A stretch of DNA of 64,000 nt from Mesocentrotus franciscanus (taxonomy: Eukaryota > Echinodermata > Echinoidea > Camarodonta > Strongylocentrotidae), in contig CP137675.1 in NCBI GenBank assembly GCA_037976565.1, positions 26,180,831-26,244,830 of the forward strand, in the 5' to 3' direction. This document shows positions 26,308-36,962 of this stretch, in pieces; positions within the stretch are counted from its first letter, which is position 1, and each line of letters opens with the position of its first letter. Made by a program: the position numbers and the translations under genes. The notes beneath the pieces were generated by a model. That model was given only the letters and a program-made list of their open reading frames with translations, searched no databases and was not told the DNA's origin.

Positions 26308-26745
26308 GTAAGTATCAGGTGATCGGTCATGTGATCATATATCTGTAAATAGAGAATATTAGTATAAATGATAATAAAAAGGTAATTCACAAAGTAAGAA
26401 GAGTTTAGGGGTAAATATCAGGTGGTCAGTTATGTCCTCATATGGTAGAGAATGCAGGATACAGAGTAGATCTTAGATACAAATGGGTTTGTAGGTCAGT
26501 ATCAGGTGACCAGTCACGTGATCATTCATATATCTGTAAATAGAGAATATTTGATAGTGTAAATGATGGTAAAAAGGTAATTCACAAAGTAAGAAGATCA
26601 GTTTAGGGGTAAATATCAGGTGGAGAGTTATGTCATCATAATGGTAGAGAATGCAAGATACAAAGCAGATATAGATCATGGGCACAACTGGGTTTGTAGG
26701 TCAGCATCGGGTGACCAATCATGAGGTCAATCAAGTGATCACATG
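26301..26745. repeat. Tandem triplication of the exon C 3' edge and donor region
   Basis: The sequence tttgtag|gtaagtatcagg at the exon C boundary (26301) recurs as tttgtag|gtcagtatcagg at 26488 and tttgtag|gtcagcatcggg at 26693. Each is followed by gatcat..., tagagaatatt, ggtaattcacaaagtaagaag and tttaggggtaaatatcagg. Unit lengths are about 187 and 205 bp and the third unit is partial. The copies carry GTCAGT/GTCAGC instead of the GTAAGT donor, so they are weak decoy 5' splice sites. Confidence 0.85.
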
Positions 26746-27600
26746 GGGGGGGGGGGAATAAAACATTATACATGTAATAATACAAAATCAGAGCTGCCAA
26801 CCATTACGTTTGTCCCGGAATTTTTCTGTTTTTTTCTCAAAATTACGGTATTATGTTTTTCCTTCATAAAATATGTTGTTTTTTTTAATTAATTTTTTTA
26901 AAATATAAATTCTAATCGTATGTGTACAATATGTATTGTGTTTGTTATGTACGAAAGTAATAGGGGGTACACGGTTCTAACTAATACAAGTTCTTTCCCG
27001 TAACCGCCGTGCGCTGCATGTATACTACATATATTATTGTATCGCATGTTCGCGCATTCATGAGAAGAATCTGGTTTGTGCAAACATCATTTATTGAGGC
27101 AGTAGGGTGCAAGGCTGCGAGCGCATGTAATTTTACGTAATACAGTCAAACCTGTCTATAGCGACCGCCCAAGGGAAACACAAAAAGTGGTCTTTGTAGA
27201 CAGGTGGTCTTTGTAGACAGGTTCCTTAAGTACATGTTTCAATGAGAAACCATTTTCAAGGGAAACAAAAAATGTGGTCTTTTTAGACAGGTGGTCTTTG
27301 TGGACAGGTGGTCACTAAAGCAGGTTTGACTGTAATATAAATATACCATGCTTTTATAGCACAATGCCCTCCTGTCTGCCAGCAGCCAAAATATTAGGTA
27401 CATATGGAACTCTATGTTTCATTGTTTAATGTTAGTATTGATATATTTAGTACATCTGGTTTAGTTCCAAGAATTGTGTACCGGTATCTGGCGTCATAGT
27501 ATGAACACCTGTCTTTGTGAGATTTTCAATCTGATTTTATCATGTTCTTTTCGCATATTAAACCATGATCGTATCCCCATTTCTTTCCTTCCTCCCTCAG
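26308..27600 (+). other. Intron C-D
   Basis: The intron begins with the tandem copies of the exon C edge (to 26745), then a G run, AT-rich sequence with a 'gctgccaac' repeat fragment near 26793, and a TA-flanked MITE (27143-27332). It ends with a pyrimidine tract and acceptor AG at 27599-27600. Confidence 0.75.
27143..27332. mobile_element. TA-flanked MITE, cagtcaaacctg family, copy 1
   Basis: Inverted ends cagtcaaacctgtct and ...gcaggtttgactg are flanked by TA on both sides. The inside is built from repeats of 'gtggtctttgtagacaggt'. The TA target and CAGTCAAACCT-type ends suit a non-autonomous pogo/Tc1-like element. Related copies are at 42256-42432 and 57021-57210. Confidence 0.75.
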
Positions 27601-27649
27601 CGCCCGAGATCATCAACTTTGAGCCGTTGAGCCTGAGCACGGATATGTG
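27601..27649 (+). CDS. DAPK1: DAPK exon D: APE motif and helix F start
   Basis: This 49-nt exon encodes APEIINFEPLSLSTDMW, with its first two bases completing the Ala codon left open by exon C and its last two (TG) starting the Trp codon. APE closes the activation segment and the DMW Asp is the conserved helix-F residue. Acceptor AG is at 27599-27600; donor gtaagg follows 27649. The exon matches the DAPK family pattern PEIVNYEPLGLEADMW (from memory). It must splice to microexon E at 48647 across a 21 kb intron. Confidence 0.94.
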
Positions 27650-27730
27650 GTAAGGATATGCTCACTTTCCAATCTACAACATCTATGTAATGTGACATTG
27701 CATACTCTGATCTCTTATCTTTCCTTTTAA

Positions 27731-28258
27731 AGGTACTATGTCCCATTTGCAGGACAAAAAAATGAAAAGGTTAAATTCCAACGGCATTTGAAAGACAATA
27801 CTAATTTAGAACTTCCCTAAAAAAAATGGGGCTTGAAAATGTCTTTAAGTGGGAAAATAACGACTATTAGTTGTCGAATCGACTTAGGAGCTATAGAGCC
27901 AGTAAGTAATAGTCTGATTTTTCAGACCATTGTACCGAATGGTCGTACGTTTTATGCTGCGCAAAGATTCAATCAGTTTAATTTTGGCCATTACAAGAAG
28001 TGGGTTATTGATGTAGACAAATGCTCATGTACCCTTTACAGCTCATTTTATGTATGTTATTACCAAAGATGAAAAACAGTCAGTCACTCAATAGTGTCTG
28101 ACAGTGAAGTCTAGCAAGTAAACAGGTTTCCTTGCATAATTTGAATATTAGGACACTGCTAACGTTTAAATTTCACAGATAGGACATACATGACATATTC
28201 ATAATTCCTGCAAAGTTCTACAGAATTTGATGTTGACTGCAAAAGGGACATAGTATCT
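27731..28258. mobile_element. TTAA-flanked element family 1, copy 2
   Basis: Second copy of the 22485-23011 element, same orientation, with TTAA at 27727-27730 and 28259-28262. A handful of substitutions and one-base indels separate the two, so this family moved recently relative to most repeats here. Confidence 0.8.
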
Positions 28259-28436
28259 TTAAAGAGTGAAACAATGCCCACCTTCCGTTTGATACCCATT
28301 TCACATTCAAAACATAAACATGCTTTGTGGTTTGGGTATAAGCTCACTTTCCAGTCTAGATCCTCATGAACACAGAACATCACATCACATCACAATCTCT
28401 TGTGCACCCTTTTAAAGAGTGAAAAAGCATGGTGAA

Positions 28437-28998
28437 TTGCCGTTTGGTCTACAACCAGTTCCTCTACTAACCAATTAGTCTATTCCCATATGGTCTACAC
28501 CCAGCCCATCCACTATTCACATGGTCTAATAATCATTTGGTCTTATGAACATTTAGGCTAATAGTCATTTGGTCTAATTTCCATATGGTCTATTCTCCAA
28601 TTATTCTACTACCCATTTTGTCTATTGTTCCTTTAGTCTAATAACCAGTTTGTCTAATGCCCATTTTGTCTACCATTTATCAGTCTAATGATCATTTGAT
28701 GTTTAATATTATTCAAGATTAAATGATTATTAGACCATATGGATAGTAGACAAAATGGGCATTAGGCAAACTGGGAATAAGACCAACTGTAAATTAGACT
28801 GCATGAGCAATAGACCACATGGGTAGTAGACTCATTGGATATTAGACCAAATGACTATTAGCCTAAATGGTCATTAGACCAAATGATAAGTAGATGAAAT
28901 GATTATTAGACCATGTGGATAGTAGACGGGCTGGGTGTAGACCATTTGGGAATATACTACTTGGGTTGTAGAAGAACTGGTTGAAGACCAAATGGCAA
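28437..28998. mobile_element. Foldback array built of ~20-bp 'tggtctaataaccatt' units
   Basis: 28437-28690 is a run of variants of 'tttggtctaa(t/a)..cca' spaced about every 20-25 bp. 28730-28998 is the inverted complement (attagaccaaatgg...), and the outermost ends ttgccgtttggtctaca and gaagaccaaatggcaa pair. The centre is near 28710. It is a long hairpin whose arms are themselves degenerate tandem repeats. This is not a CRISPR: there are no conserved repeats with unique spacers, and the units are inverted about a centre. Confidence 0.75.
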
Positions 28999-29929
28999 AA
29001 AAAAAAAGTGCCCACCTCCTTTTTTTTTGGGGGGGGGGAACTGCCCCTTTCACATTGAAACTATAAACATGGACTTACATGTACAGTTGTATTATAACAA
29101 GTGAAAAGAAGAAAAAAATGTAATATGTTCAATACCACAATTCAACCATACAGTTTTAGTAGCTTTCCCTCTATGTTGATTTGGAAAATTCATAGAATTC
29201 TATAATGATTATTACCACTGTACAGAATTACTGGTTTTGATTGGATATTTCATGCATCATTACATCAGTATAAAGTGATATCCACCCAAAAAACTCATTA
29301 TGGTAATTGGGATTTTTAATGTTCCCAAACGGGGTACTTAAAATTTCACAAATGAGTTGTTGACTGGACATGCTCTCAACGCTTCCCTGCACACAGGCAT
29401 GTAATTTTATCAGGTTATTATTATCACCCATGCACTGAAAGACAACTGCAGGCACTTGAAACCCGTTGACTACTGAGTTCTCTCATCCCCATAGACTTAA
29501 TACGGGGAGCCACCTGGTTCCTGTAGGCAATGGGTTATAGAGATCACCCGATGTTTGCATCATCTGTTGATAGTCAGAAAGGCATCAACTCTGTACATAA
29601 ATTGTATGAGTGAAAGCCTTTCTTGCTGTGTACAGTTGCAGGTGTACAACAGGTACATGCAATACTGTATGTCAAGATAGACACCTACATGTACATGGAT
29701 GAAAGAAGTTTGGCGAAAATTGCTTCACGGTTAATTTCCTACTCTTATTAAACTCCTTACTCTACCCCTAGACCCAACACAATACCTAACCCCAAACTTT
29801 AAACCTGATATAAAACCCAGTCAATTTCCTAACCCTGTATCCATGACAAAATAAAGCACAGAGTTTACCTGCAGTACAGTAGGTATTAAGAGACAAATAA
29901 TAATAATACTACAGCATTTGTTATGCGCC

Positions 29930-30075
29930 ATCGATCTAGTAAACTATTCTGAGGCGCAGAGGGAGATTATTAACCTGGCTTTAGCACGGCTGCCGTATGA
30001 GTGCCGCAGCGGGACTCGAACCGCAGACCTTGTGATCAACAGTCCGGTGACGTATCCACTCGACCACGTCACGTC
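29930..30075 (-). repeat. tRNA-derived SINE-like repeat 1
   Basis: Read on the minus strand, 30001-30073 looks like a tRNA body: an A-box-like tggtcgagtgg (complement of 30056-30066), an anticodon-arm region ggactgttgatcacaaggt, and a B box ggttcgagtcc (complement of 30012-30022). No convincing acceptor stem forms, so it is a tRNA-derived repeat rather than a functional tRNA. It shares the anticodon-arm sequence with 31367-31445. Confidence 0.6.
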
Positions 30076-30349
30076 GACACCTCTAGTACCTCTACCCAAT
30101 TGGAAAGAAATGTTCTACAAAACATGCTTGGTAACAATTGTTCCATGCTCAATTAAAACCCATTTGCAAAATTTAACCCTTACCATATACCCCTAACCTA
30201 TCCCTATATCTTTAATGAGATAAAAATCAGAGCAAATGTTGTCAGAACAAATGTCATTTTATCACCTATAATAAAGAAGCCGAGTTTTAGAATTGAAAGT
30301 TGTTTACGTAAGAGCAGAAGGGCGTGAAATGTTGTGATAGATCTCGGCT

Positions 30350-30905
30350 CTTACAGCGTGTCCACACACAAAACAATTTATCCTGAAACAGTATAACGAA
30401 ACGTCGTATAAAGAATCATTGTATAAATTCCAGGGTGTCCACACACAAGAAACGTCGTATAAAGAATCATCGTATAAATTCCAGGGTGTCCACACACACA
30501 AGAAAGTAATCCAGAAACTCTACAGCGAAATAGTTTAGGTGCGCAGTTTGCTACTGCGGTCATGAAATGGAAGCGGCAATGAGAGGTGGGGTCTCCTTTC
30601 GTGCGAGGTCACGTTAAGCCCCACCCAGTTATACCGTTAGTTATACTAGTTACGTCCACAAACAACACATTCCGTGATTAGGCGTGATTAGACCTGATTT
30701 TTTATTGAGTTCTAGTTCGAAACGATGCCCAAACCCGCGTTTCGTTATACAACGTTTCGTTATACGACGTATCGTTAGTAAGCGTCCACACATACAATTT
30801 CCTCGTATAACTATCCTGAAACGGTATAACTATCCCGAAACGGTATAACTAATCACCCCTAATCACCCCTAATCACGGAAAGTGTTGTGTGTGGACACGG
30901 GTAAG
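30350..30905. mobile_element. MITE with gtgtccacacac ends and internal short tandem repeats
   Basis: The left end cttacagcgtgtccacacac is mirrored by gtgtgtggacacgggtaag on the right. Near the left end a ~51-bp unit (aaacgtcgtataaagaatcat...aattccagggtgtccacacac) is tandemly repeated. Near the right end aatcacccct repeats (30849-30876), and cgaaacggtataact repeats near 30837. The middle carries aagccccacccagttatac, which recurs in the degenerate relative at 36185-36962. Confidence 0.6.
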
Positions 30906-31203
30906 TGGATGGTGACTTGTGAGAAACACGGCAAACGAGGGTAATATAATATCTCTAGGGAGCGATGGGGGAAGCACTGCAGGGCTGATGGGATTTGCAG
31001 TTAGAATTATGGGATTGTGATTTGTCTCGGGATGAGGTGGTAATGAATAACTGGTGTTTGCCGACATCCTGCTGCAGTGCATTACTGCAGTTAGAGGACA
31101 CAGGGAAAAATTAATATTTATTTTTCAGGGGCTACTTTTCAAGCTTGCCTGCATAAAAATAACACTCTAAAATTTGTTTTGCATTGAACTCTATGCAAAT
31201 TTA

Positions 31204-31251
31204 CGGGGGCTCTTTTCTGATTTTCGGGGGCTTTTTGGGGTATTTTGGGGG
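31204..31251 (+). other. Candidate G-quadruplex (four runs of 4-5 G)
   Basis: G runs at 31205-31209, 31226-31230, 31237-31240 and 31247-31251 lie on the transcribed sense strand. The first loop is long (16 nt), the others 6 nt, so folding is plausible but not certain. Confidence 0.35.
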
Positions 31252-31366
31252 CGAATTCGCCCTGAGCCCCCGTGTATTTTTTTCACTGAGAGGACATGGT
31301 GGGGGGCTACTACGGGAAGCGCTGAAGAATGGCGAATGTAGATCAATGTCTTACCAAAGGACATGA

Positions 31367-31445
31367 TGACTGTGCCAGGGATTTGAACCCTGTACCTTGT
31401 GATCAACAGCCTTGGGACTGACATGTCTCTACTAGACTTTAACGT
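31367..31445 (-). repeat. tRNA-derived SINE-like repeat 2
   Basis: On the minus strand the segment contains ggctgttgatcacaaggt followed by the B box ggttcaaatcc (complement of 31379-31389) and ccctggcacagtc. It shares the stretch ctgttgatcacaaggt with repeat 1 at 29930-30075, so both come from one tRNA-related family. The A-box side is poorly preserved. Confidence 0.55.
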
Positions 31446-32236
31446 CTCCATATTATTTAGTTGAAATTGTTTAAACGATCTGTAACTTTACATGTATGCG
31501 CCAAAGCCAGGTAATAATGTTATTACAGGGCTGGCCCTCAGGGAGAACAGTATTAATAATAATGAGGCTACCCTTGGTCAACAACTAAAAGACATTTTAT
31601 TTATTTTCTATAATTATCGCCGCCGCCGCCGTCGTTATCATTACATTGTGTCCTTTCTGCTTTAAGTTTTTAGAGTGATATCATTCTCCCCACTTTCGTA
31701 TGCCAATATGTCTTTGACCTGCTTGGTGCATACTTTGTTGCATTAGTCAGTTCATCCCTAATTTATTACCAGACAAAACGAAGCACAACTCGGCATTAGG
31801 TTATTGTAATCTTTATTCATACAGGCACTAATAGATTCCAGAAACAATAGCAGAACAAGATGAAATATGATTCATTGAGAGGTGACTCATCAAATTTGAA
31901 CAAAACCTGGCAGAGTGAATTATCTTGTCAAAAGATAATTGGAACACGTACCCAAATTAATTACTGATAGCAGTTTGAAAGATCAGGCGGCCTACTGATT
32001 ATTAATTCAATCAATTTGGCACAATGTAGGTTTTAGTGGATAGAATAACTGCTCATTGCATGTATTTACCATTGCGGACATTGCACCGATTTCTAATTCA
32101 CCCATTTCTAGTTGCATCGATTTCTAATTCATCATGATATCAAATCAAATTAAATTTGCCACTTTCTTATTTTTTAGAAAGCTCTACAGTGCATACAATA
32201 AAAAGTATACTCTGTACTAAAAGAGTCCCCACCTTC

Positions 32237-32880
32237 TAAGACCCCTGTTACAAATACCTCTGAAAGTGGACTGAGGCCGCCTCCGGAGGCGGCTCGAAGT
32301 ATGTGTAACGTTAACTGTTTTGAAAAGCCGGACTGAGGCCGCCTCCATCCCAGTCCACCTCTGGATGTGGTTTGAAGTCCGCCCGATTCCCGACTCAGTC
32401 CCGCAATCAGTAGGTGTAACATCAAAGTGGACTCGGCGCCATCTTATAAGCGGAAGTGACGTGACCCGTGTTAATAATTATTTCAACATTACATCCGGCT
32501 CGCTTTGCTATCTGAATCTGGATCATGTATAAGCTGCTTGACCAGGCAGTAGGTAATAATGCAATTAGCGTCTTTATATTTATAGCAAAATCAAAACAAA
32601 ATATGAAGGTAAGAGCTGTGAACAGACCGATCGGCATATGCAGTTAAAAAAACCTGAGAACCGCGCAAAAATATTAAGCATTTATTTACATGGAGTGCGC
32701 CCCAGCGTCACCTCGTGAAAAGGCGACGTGAAGCCGACCCATGTGTAGACATAAAATTGCGGCCCTGAGATAATTATGTGTAACTGGGGTTTAATGATCT
32801 CGAGGCGGCTTCAAATTGCAGGCGTGAGGCTGCCTCCGGGACCGGCTTTAAAAGCCGATAAATGTGTAACAGGGGCCTTA
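32237..32880. mobile_element. MITE with taagacccctgttaca ends and GC-rich interior
   Basis: The left end ctaagacccctgttacaaata is mirrored by the right end ...aatgtgtaacaggggcctta. The interior is markedly richer in G and C than the intron and has repeats of gaggccgcctcc (around 32270 and 32335) and ggcggct. No coding capacity is supported. Confidence 0.65.
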
Positions 32881-34097
32881 GTTGAGGAGACTAATATTTT
32901 TCATTTTATGTCGTCATGTCAAGACTTCATGCACTCTTCCTTGTTCCATCATTACTCCAGACCTGGAATGCAAATCCAGCTGCATGTAGATATTACCCTC
33001 ATTTAAACCCATAGTGCCTTCATAATCCAGTTGGTTCTCTTCTAAACCCCTTACGTACCGAATTTTTAGGTTCATGTCATAAGCTTATGTGGGAAAATTC
33101 AGCAGTTAACGGGTTCAATCTACACCATTGAGAGAACTCTGGACTCAGCGGGTTAAATTCTTGATCATCATTTTCCTCAGTACATTTGCCTCTTTTATTT
33201 GCTCAAAGTGTAATCGGCCATCACATCCAGTTCACAGCTCTCTCCGAGGCACATGACATGATGTTTTTTTTTACGCCACTCACGTTCCCCATCCAACGAC
33301 AACGGCGGCGGGTGATGGTACATCTGGGAATTTCCACCAACTGGCTACTCATCCGTGCCGTTCTGGCACGATCGGTTCTGAAATATCCATGATTTCGCAC
33401 TTTTCGGCTGCCAGCGCTGGGTTAATGAAAATTGAAGCGGAGGACGATAATCGCTCCTTTGGCGTCATGATTCATTGCATCCCATGGAATGCAGACCGTT
33501 CTGTGACGTCTTTCAGGGGACTTGAGATGGAGAGGAGAAGATGGAGAGAAGAAGAAAGATGGAGAAAATTCTTTTTTCAATTGAAATAACATCAATTTCC
33601 AGGCTTATGATCTTGCAAGTGTGATGATATAGAGGCCTAGTATTTCAGTTGATAGAATTTGATTGATGGTGTGGTTTTCTTGTGAAAGAATTTCGCTATG
33701 CAGTTTTAAAGTTATAACTTAGGGTTCATGAAACTACATAAAAGACTTGTTAGAATATATTTCATTAGTAATACTCAAATTGAGTTCATTATAATCTAGA
33801 ATTACAGGCTTTAAACACATTTGCTTGTTTTGTATTAAAAACATTCATAACATGTAGTCTCTCGAAATCTATTGTAAATGAAATTTTCGTCAGAGATGGA
33901 ATCATGACTGTACATGACCACTTCTGGGATCGACATTCAAACTCTGAATCAAACAGAAAGTATGTCTTTGTCCAACAGTACAGTTAACAAGTAAATTAGT
34001 CCTATCCCTTGTAATTTTTTTTTTTTTGTGACTCAAGAATGAAAGGTGGACTGGTTGAGTTAGGGCCTTTGTTGAAAACTTTTAGATGTAAGCTTCA

Positions 34098-34762
34098 ATA
34101 TTGTCACCTTATTAAAATAATGGCCTAATTAAGTCACATTTTGAAGAAAATTATGTTTTTGCCCGATTCATCTGTTCATGAGGCTATCGATCCACCTGTT
34201 CATGAGGCTATCCACCTTTGCTAAATGACATATGTGCTGAATTGAAGTTTGAACATATTCATGCTGCTTGGCCTGAGTCAAGCATGTGACTTACCGGTAG
34301 GCCATTTTACTTTTTGGCCTACATTGGTGTATGTCAAGAAATGTGACTTGGGCATCAACGAAGACGAGTGAGAAACATGGGAGAACTTGATTTAAATGGA
34401 AATGTGTTAATTTCCTTCAACTATATTGTTTGTAGTGGGAATAAATGAAGTGAACTGTTTTGCCTAAGTCATACTCCAGGATTAATATTGGCCTAAGTCA
34501 GGTGTAAAATTGCCTAAAGTAACTCACAATGGCATGTTTGCAAGTAATCTAATCCTCTTATGAAACAGATTTGATAGACAGCATTATTTGTATTTCAATA
34601 GTCATTTATATATATCCCCAAACCGTTCTGTGTAAAATGAGCAAAAATATCATTTATTCTATGTTTGGTTCAGTTTTCTCTGTTTTTCTCAAATCTTGAA
34701 AATATGATTTACCGGTAGGCCATTATTTTAAGAAGGTGAGTTAGGTGACGATATGTCACATT
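34098..34762. repeat. Inverted repeat pair bounding a 'ggcctaagtca'-rich segment
   Basis: tattgtcaccttattaaaataatggcct (from 34098) is mirrored near 34705-34762 (aggccattattttaagaaggtgag...gacgatatgtcac). The interior has repeats of 'ggcctaagtca' and 'ttaccggtaggccat', plus a small direct repeat 'tgttcatgaggctatc' near 34173 and 34197. It is probably a decayed TIR element; ends were not precisely resolved. Confidence 0.4.
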
Positions 34763-36184
34763 CCCAAGAAGCATAAATCGGAACAAATCAATTTTTCACA
34801 TACTTCAAAAATTAGAAAACTTGGTATCAAGGGTATGAATAATTCAGTTGTTAACTGTAGGATAACATTCATGGAGGTGTACAGTCTACCAGCTACATGT
34901 ACACAGTCCTACAACTCCCACCTATTTCAGAAAATGCAGGGTACAATTACACAAATGGGTGTCTTCTTTCTCTATCAAATGGTAAACTTGTTCTATCATT
35001 GCAACCATCTTGCATGAGCATAACGACTCTGTCCTTGTCACTGTCTTATGTTTCAAGTACCCCATAGTGTGTTTGTCACAGTATCTCTCTGCAGCTAGCT
35101 CTCACAGTAGTAGAGAACAAACAAAACAAATTGAAAATAAGAAGTCTGAATGTTTTTCATGGATTGATTTCAATGTTTCCAGGACAATAACGTCAAGGTA
35201 CCAGCACCATAGCAGCACGAGTTGCTACTGTATTCTGTCATCGAACTGTAACCGATTAATATTGTTATGTAAGGTTATGAAAAGGTCATCCTTTTGTTAT
35301 TGAATACATTATTATGTGGAGGAAAACAACAAAATAGTTTTTGATTAGTTCAAATTTATTTGTGACTGTAGTTCAAAGGACACTCTTGCAGACATGGTAT
35401 TAAAAAAAATGTGGATATCGTATTTTTTTCCAATGGTGTTGTTTGATATAGAGGGGCAAAGCTTAACAAAGCTGTACTGTTTAATATCTTTTTAGAAAAG
35501 CTGTCATGAGTTTCATGCATTGATTAGAAGAATGAGGAAAAAAGGTCAAAACTTATAAGGAAAGGGGAAAAAACTAAGAATCATAAAATGATAGAAGCCA
35601 AATGAAGGATGGATACAAAAAAAAGTTGAAAAGAGTGGATTAGATTTATGCTCTATGATTAACATGTACAGCTACATGATATAATAGATAATACAGCACC
35701 AGTAGAAAAGAGATAACAGAAAACAAAAAGGATCTAAAACAAGAAATTGTGTGCAGAATTACTTGGCTTGAGGAAGTCCCTATAGGAGTGGATGAAAGCA
35801 TGCTTCCTGAACTGTAAGGTTGATAGAAGCCTAAACTACATGTGAAATAAATAGGTCATTTAGAGAAAAGAGGGGTAGAAATGACGATGAGTAATAAATA
35901 AGGAGCAATATTGAGAAGCAAAAACAGGGCCATTAGATTTTAATGTACTGGCCATTCTATAGATATCCATCATGGATTGGCTACATAACATGTACATTGG
36001 TTAGAGAGATGGAAGTCGAAATATAAACACCCGTCAAATTATAAACACCCTTTAAAATGGCAATGAGAGTCCACTAATTAAGGCTCTATTCTATACTTAG
36101 CCCCCAGCAGATTGACTCTCATAAAAAATATTTAAAAAACGTCCAAGTATCAGTGCAAGCCATGTGCTGCTATTATACTCTATT

Positions 36185-36962
36185 AGCCTGTGCAGACTGA
36201 AGGATGTTTATATGAAACTTGTATAAAGAAACATCATGTAAAGATTCATTGTATAGCAAAAGGAGCATTCAGACTAGAAAACAACAACGTTTAAAGGCAT
36301 TGTTTAACAATGTTTCCAGTTTTACAAATCTGAGATGCGTGGCCCTACGTGTTATCATGGTCTGTGATATGGTGTAATATTGAAGCCCCCAAAAAAAAAA
36401 AAAAAAAAAAATTGTGCTTCATAATGATCATGAAGTGCTTCAAAAAAGTAAAAATCTTTGGGTGACCGGTTTTACCATACTCATTTTCCCCAATAGACTG
36501 TAGTGTTATAAAAGCTGTTCAAAACCGTTGGGAAAACGGTGTCTGAAATTTCGAATTCCAATCATAAATATCTTGATAATCAAACATGCGATTGGCTTGT
36601 AAAAGTCATGGTATTCATTTCTGACCTAAAGGTTTATAATAATGATTGCAGCATGAGCTAAATCCAGGATTTTTGTTTAGAATCAGAGGCAAATTTACCT
36701 AATACCTATAAAGAAACAAAGTATAAAGAATTAATTTTAAGAGGTCAGTTGACATGACAGCTGGTCAACAAGCCCCACCCAGCTATACAATTTTCGTATG
36801 ATACAACATTCAGACTAGATGGGATGCTGATTCTTTATCAAGTTTTTGTTTGAAATGATGCTCAAACAGACAACGTTTACGACGCTTCTTTATTCCACTT
36901 TCAGACTAGGAAGAATTAATTATTTATCGTATAGCTGTATGATGAATTCTGGTTGTCTGAAT
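36185..36962. mobile_element. Degenerate relative of the 30350-30905 MITE, interrupted by another element
   Basis: The outer parts share aagccccacccagctatac, cgtataaag/catgtaaagattcattgtat and related pieces with 30350-30905. The diagnostic 'gtgtccacacac' word is replaced by 'ttcagactag' (36268, 36812, 36900). A separate TTAA-type element (36295-36707) interrupts it. Confidence 0.5.
36295..36707. mobile_element. TTAA-type element family 2, copy 1 (aggcattgtttaac...)
   Basis: Starts after TTAA at 36291-36294 and runs to about 36707, where the expected TTAA reads ATAA. The body (ggccctacgtgtt, gatcatgaagt, gtgaccggttttaccatac, tccccaatagactgtagtg) is shared with 44049-44429. It includes a ~20-base A run at 36391-36410. 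It is nested inside the 36185-36962 element. Confidence 0.65.

Noticed and set aside
22585..28072. Matching frames MKMSLSGKITT... in two places
   Set aside because: They lie within the two copies of TTAA element family 1 and diverge in frame after a one-base indel; a repeat, not a gene.
28437..28998. CRISPR-like regularly spaced repeats
   Set aside because: Units vary, have no unique spacers, and are inverted about a centre; the genome is eukaryotic.
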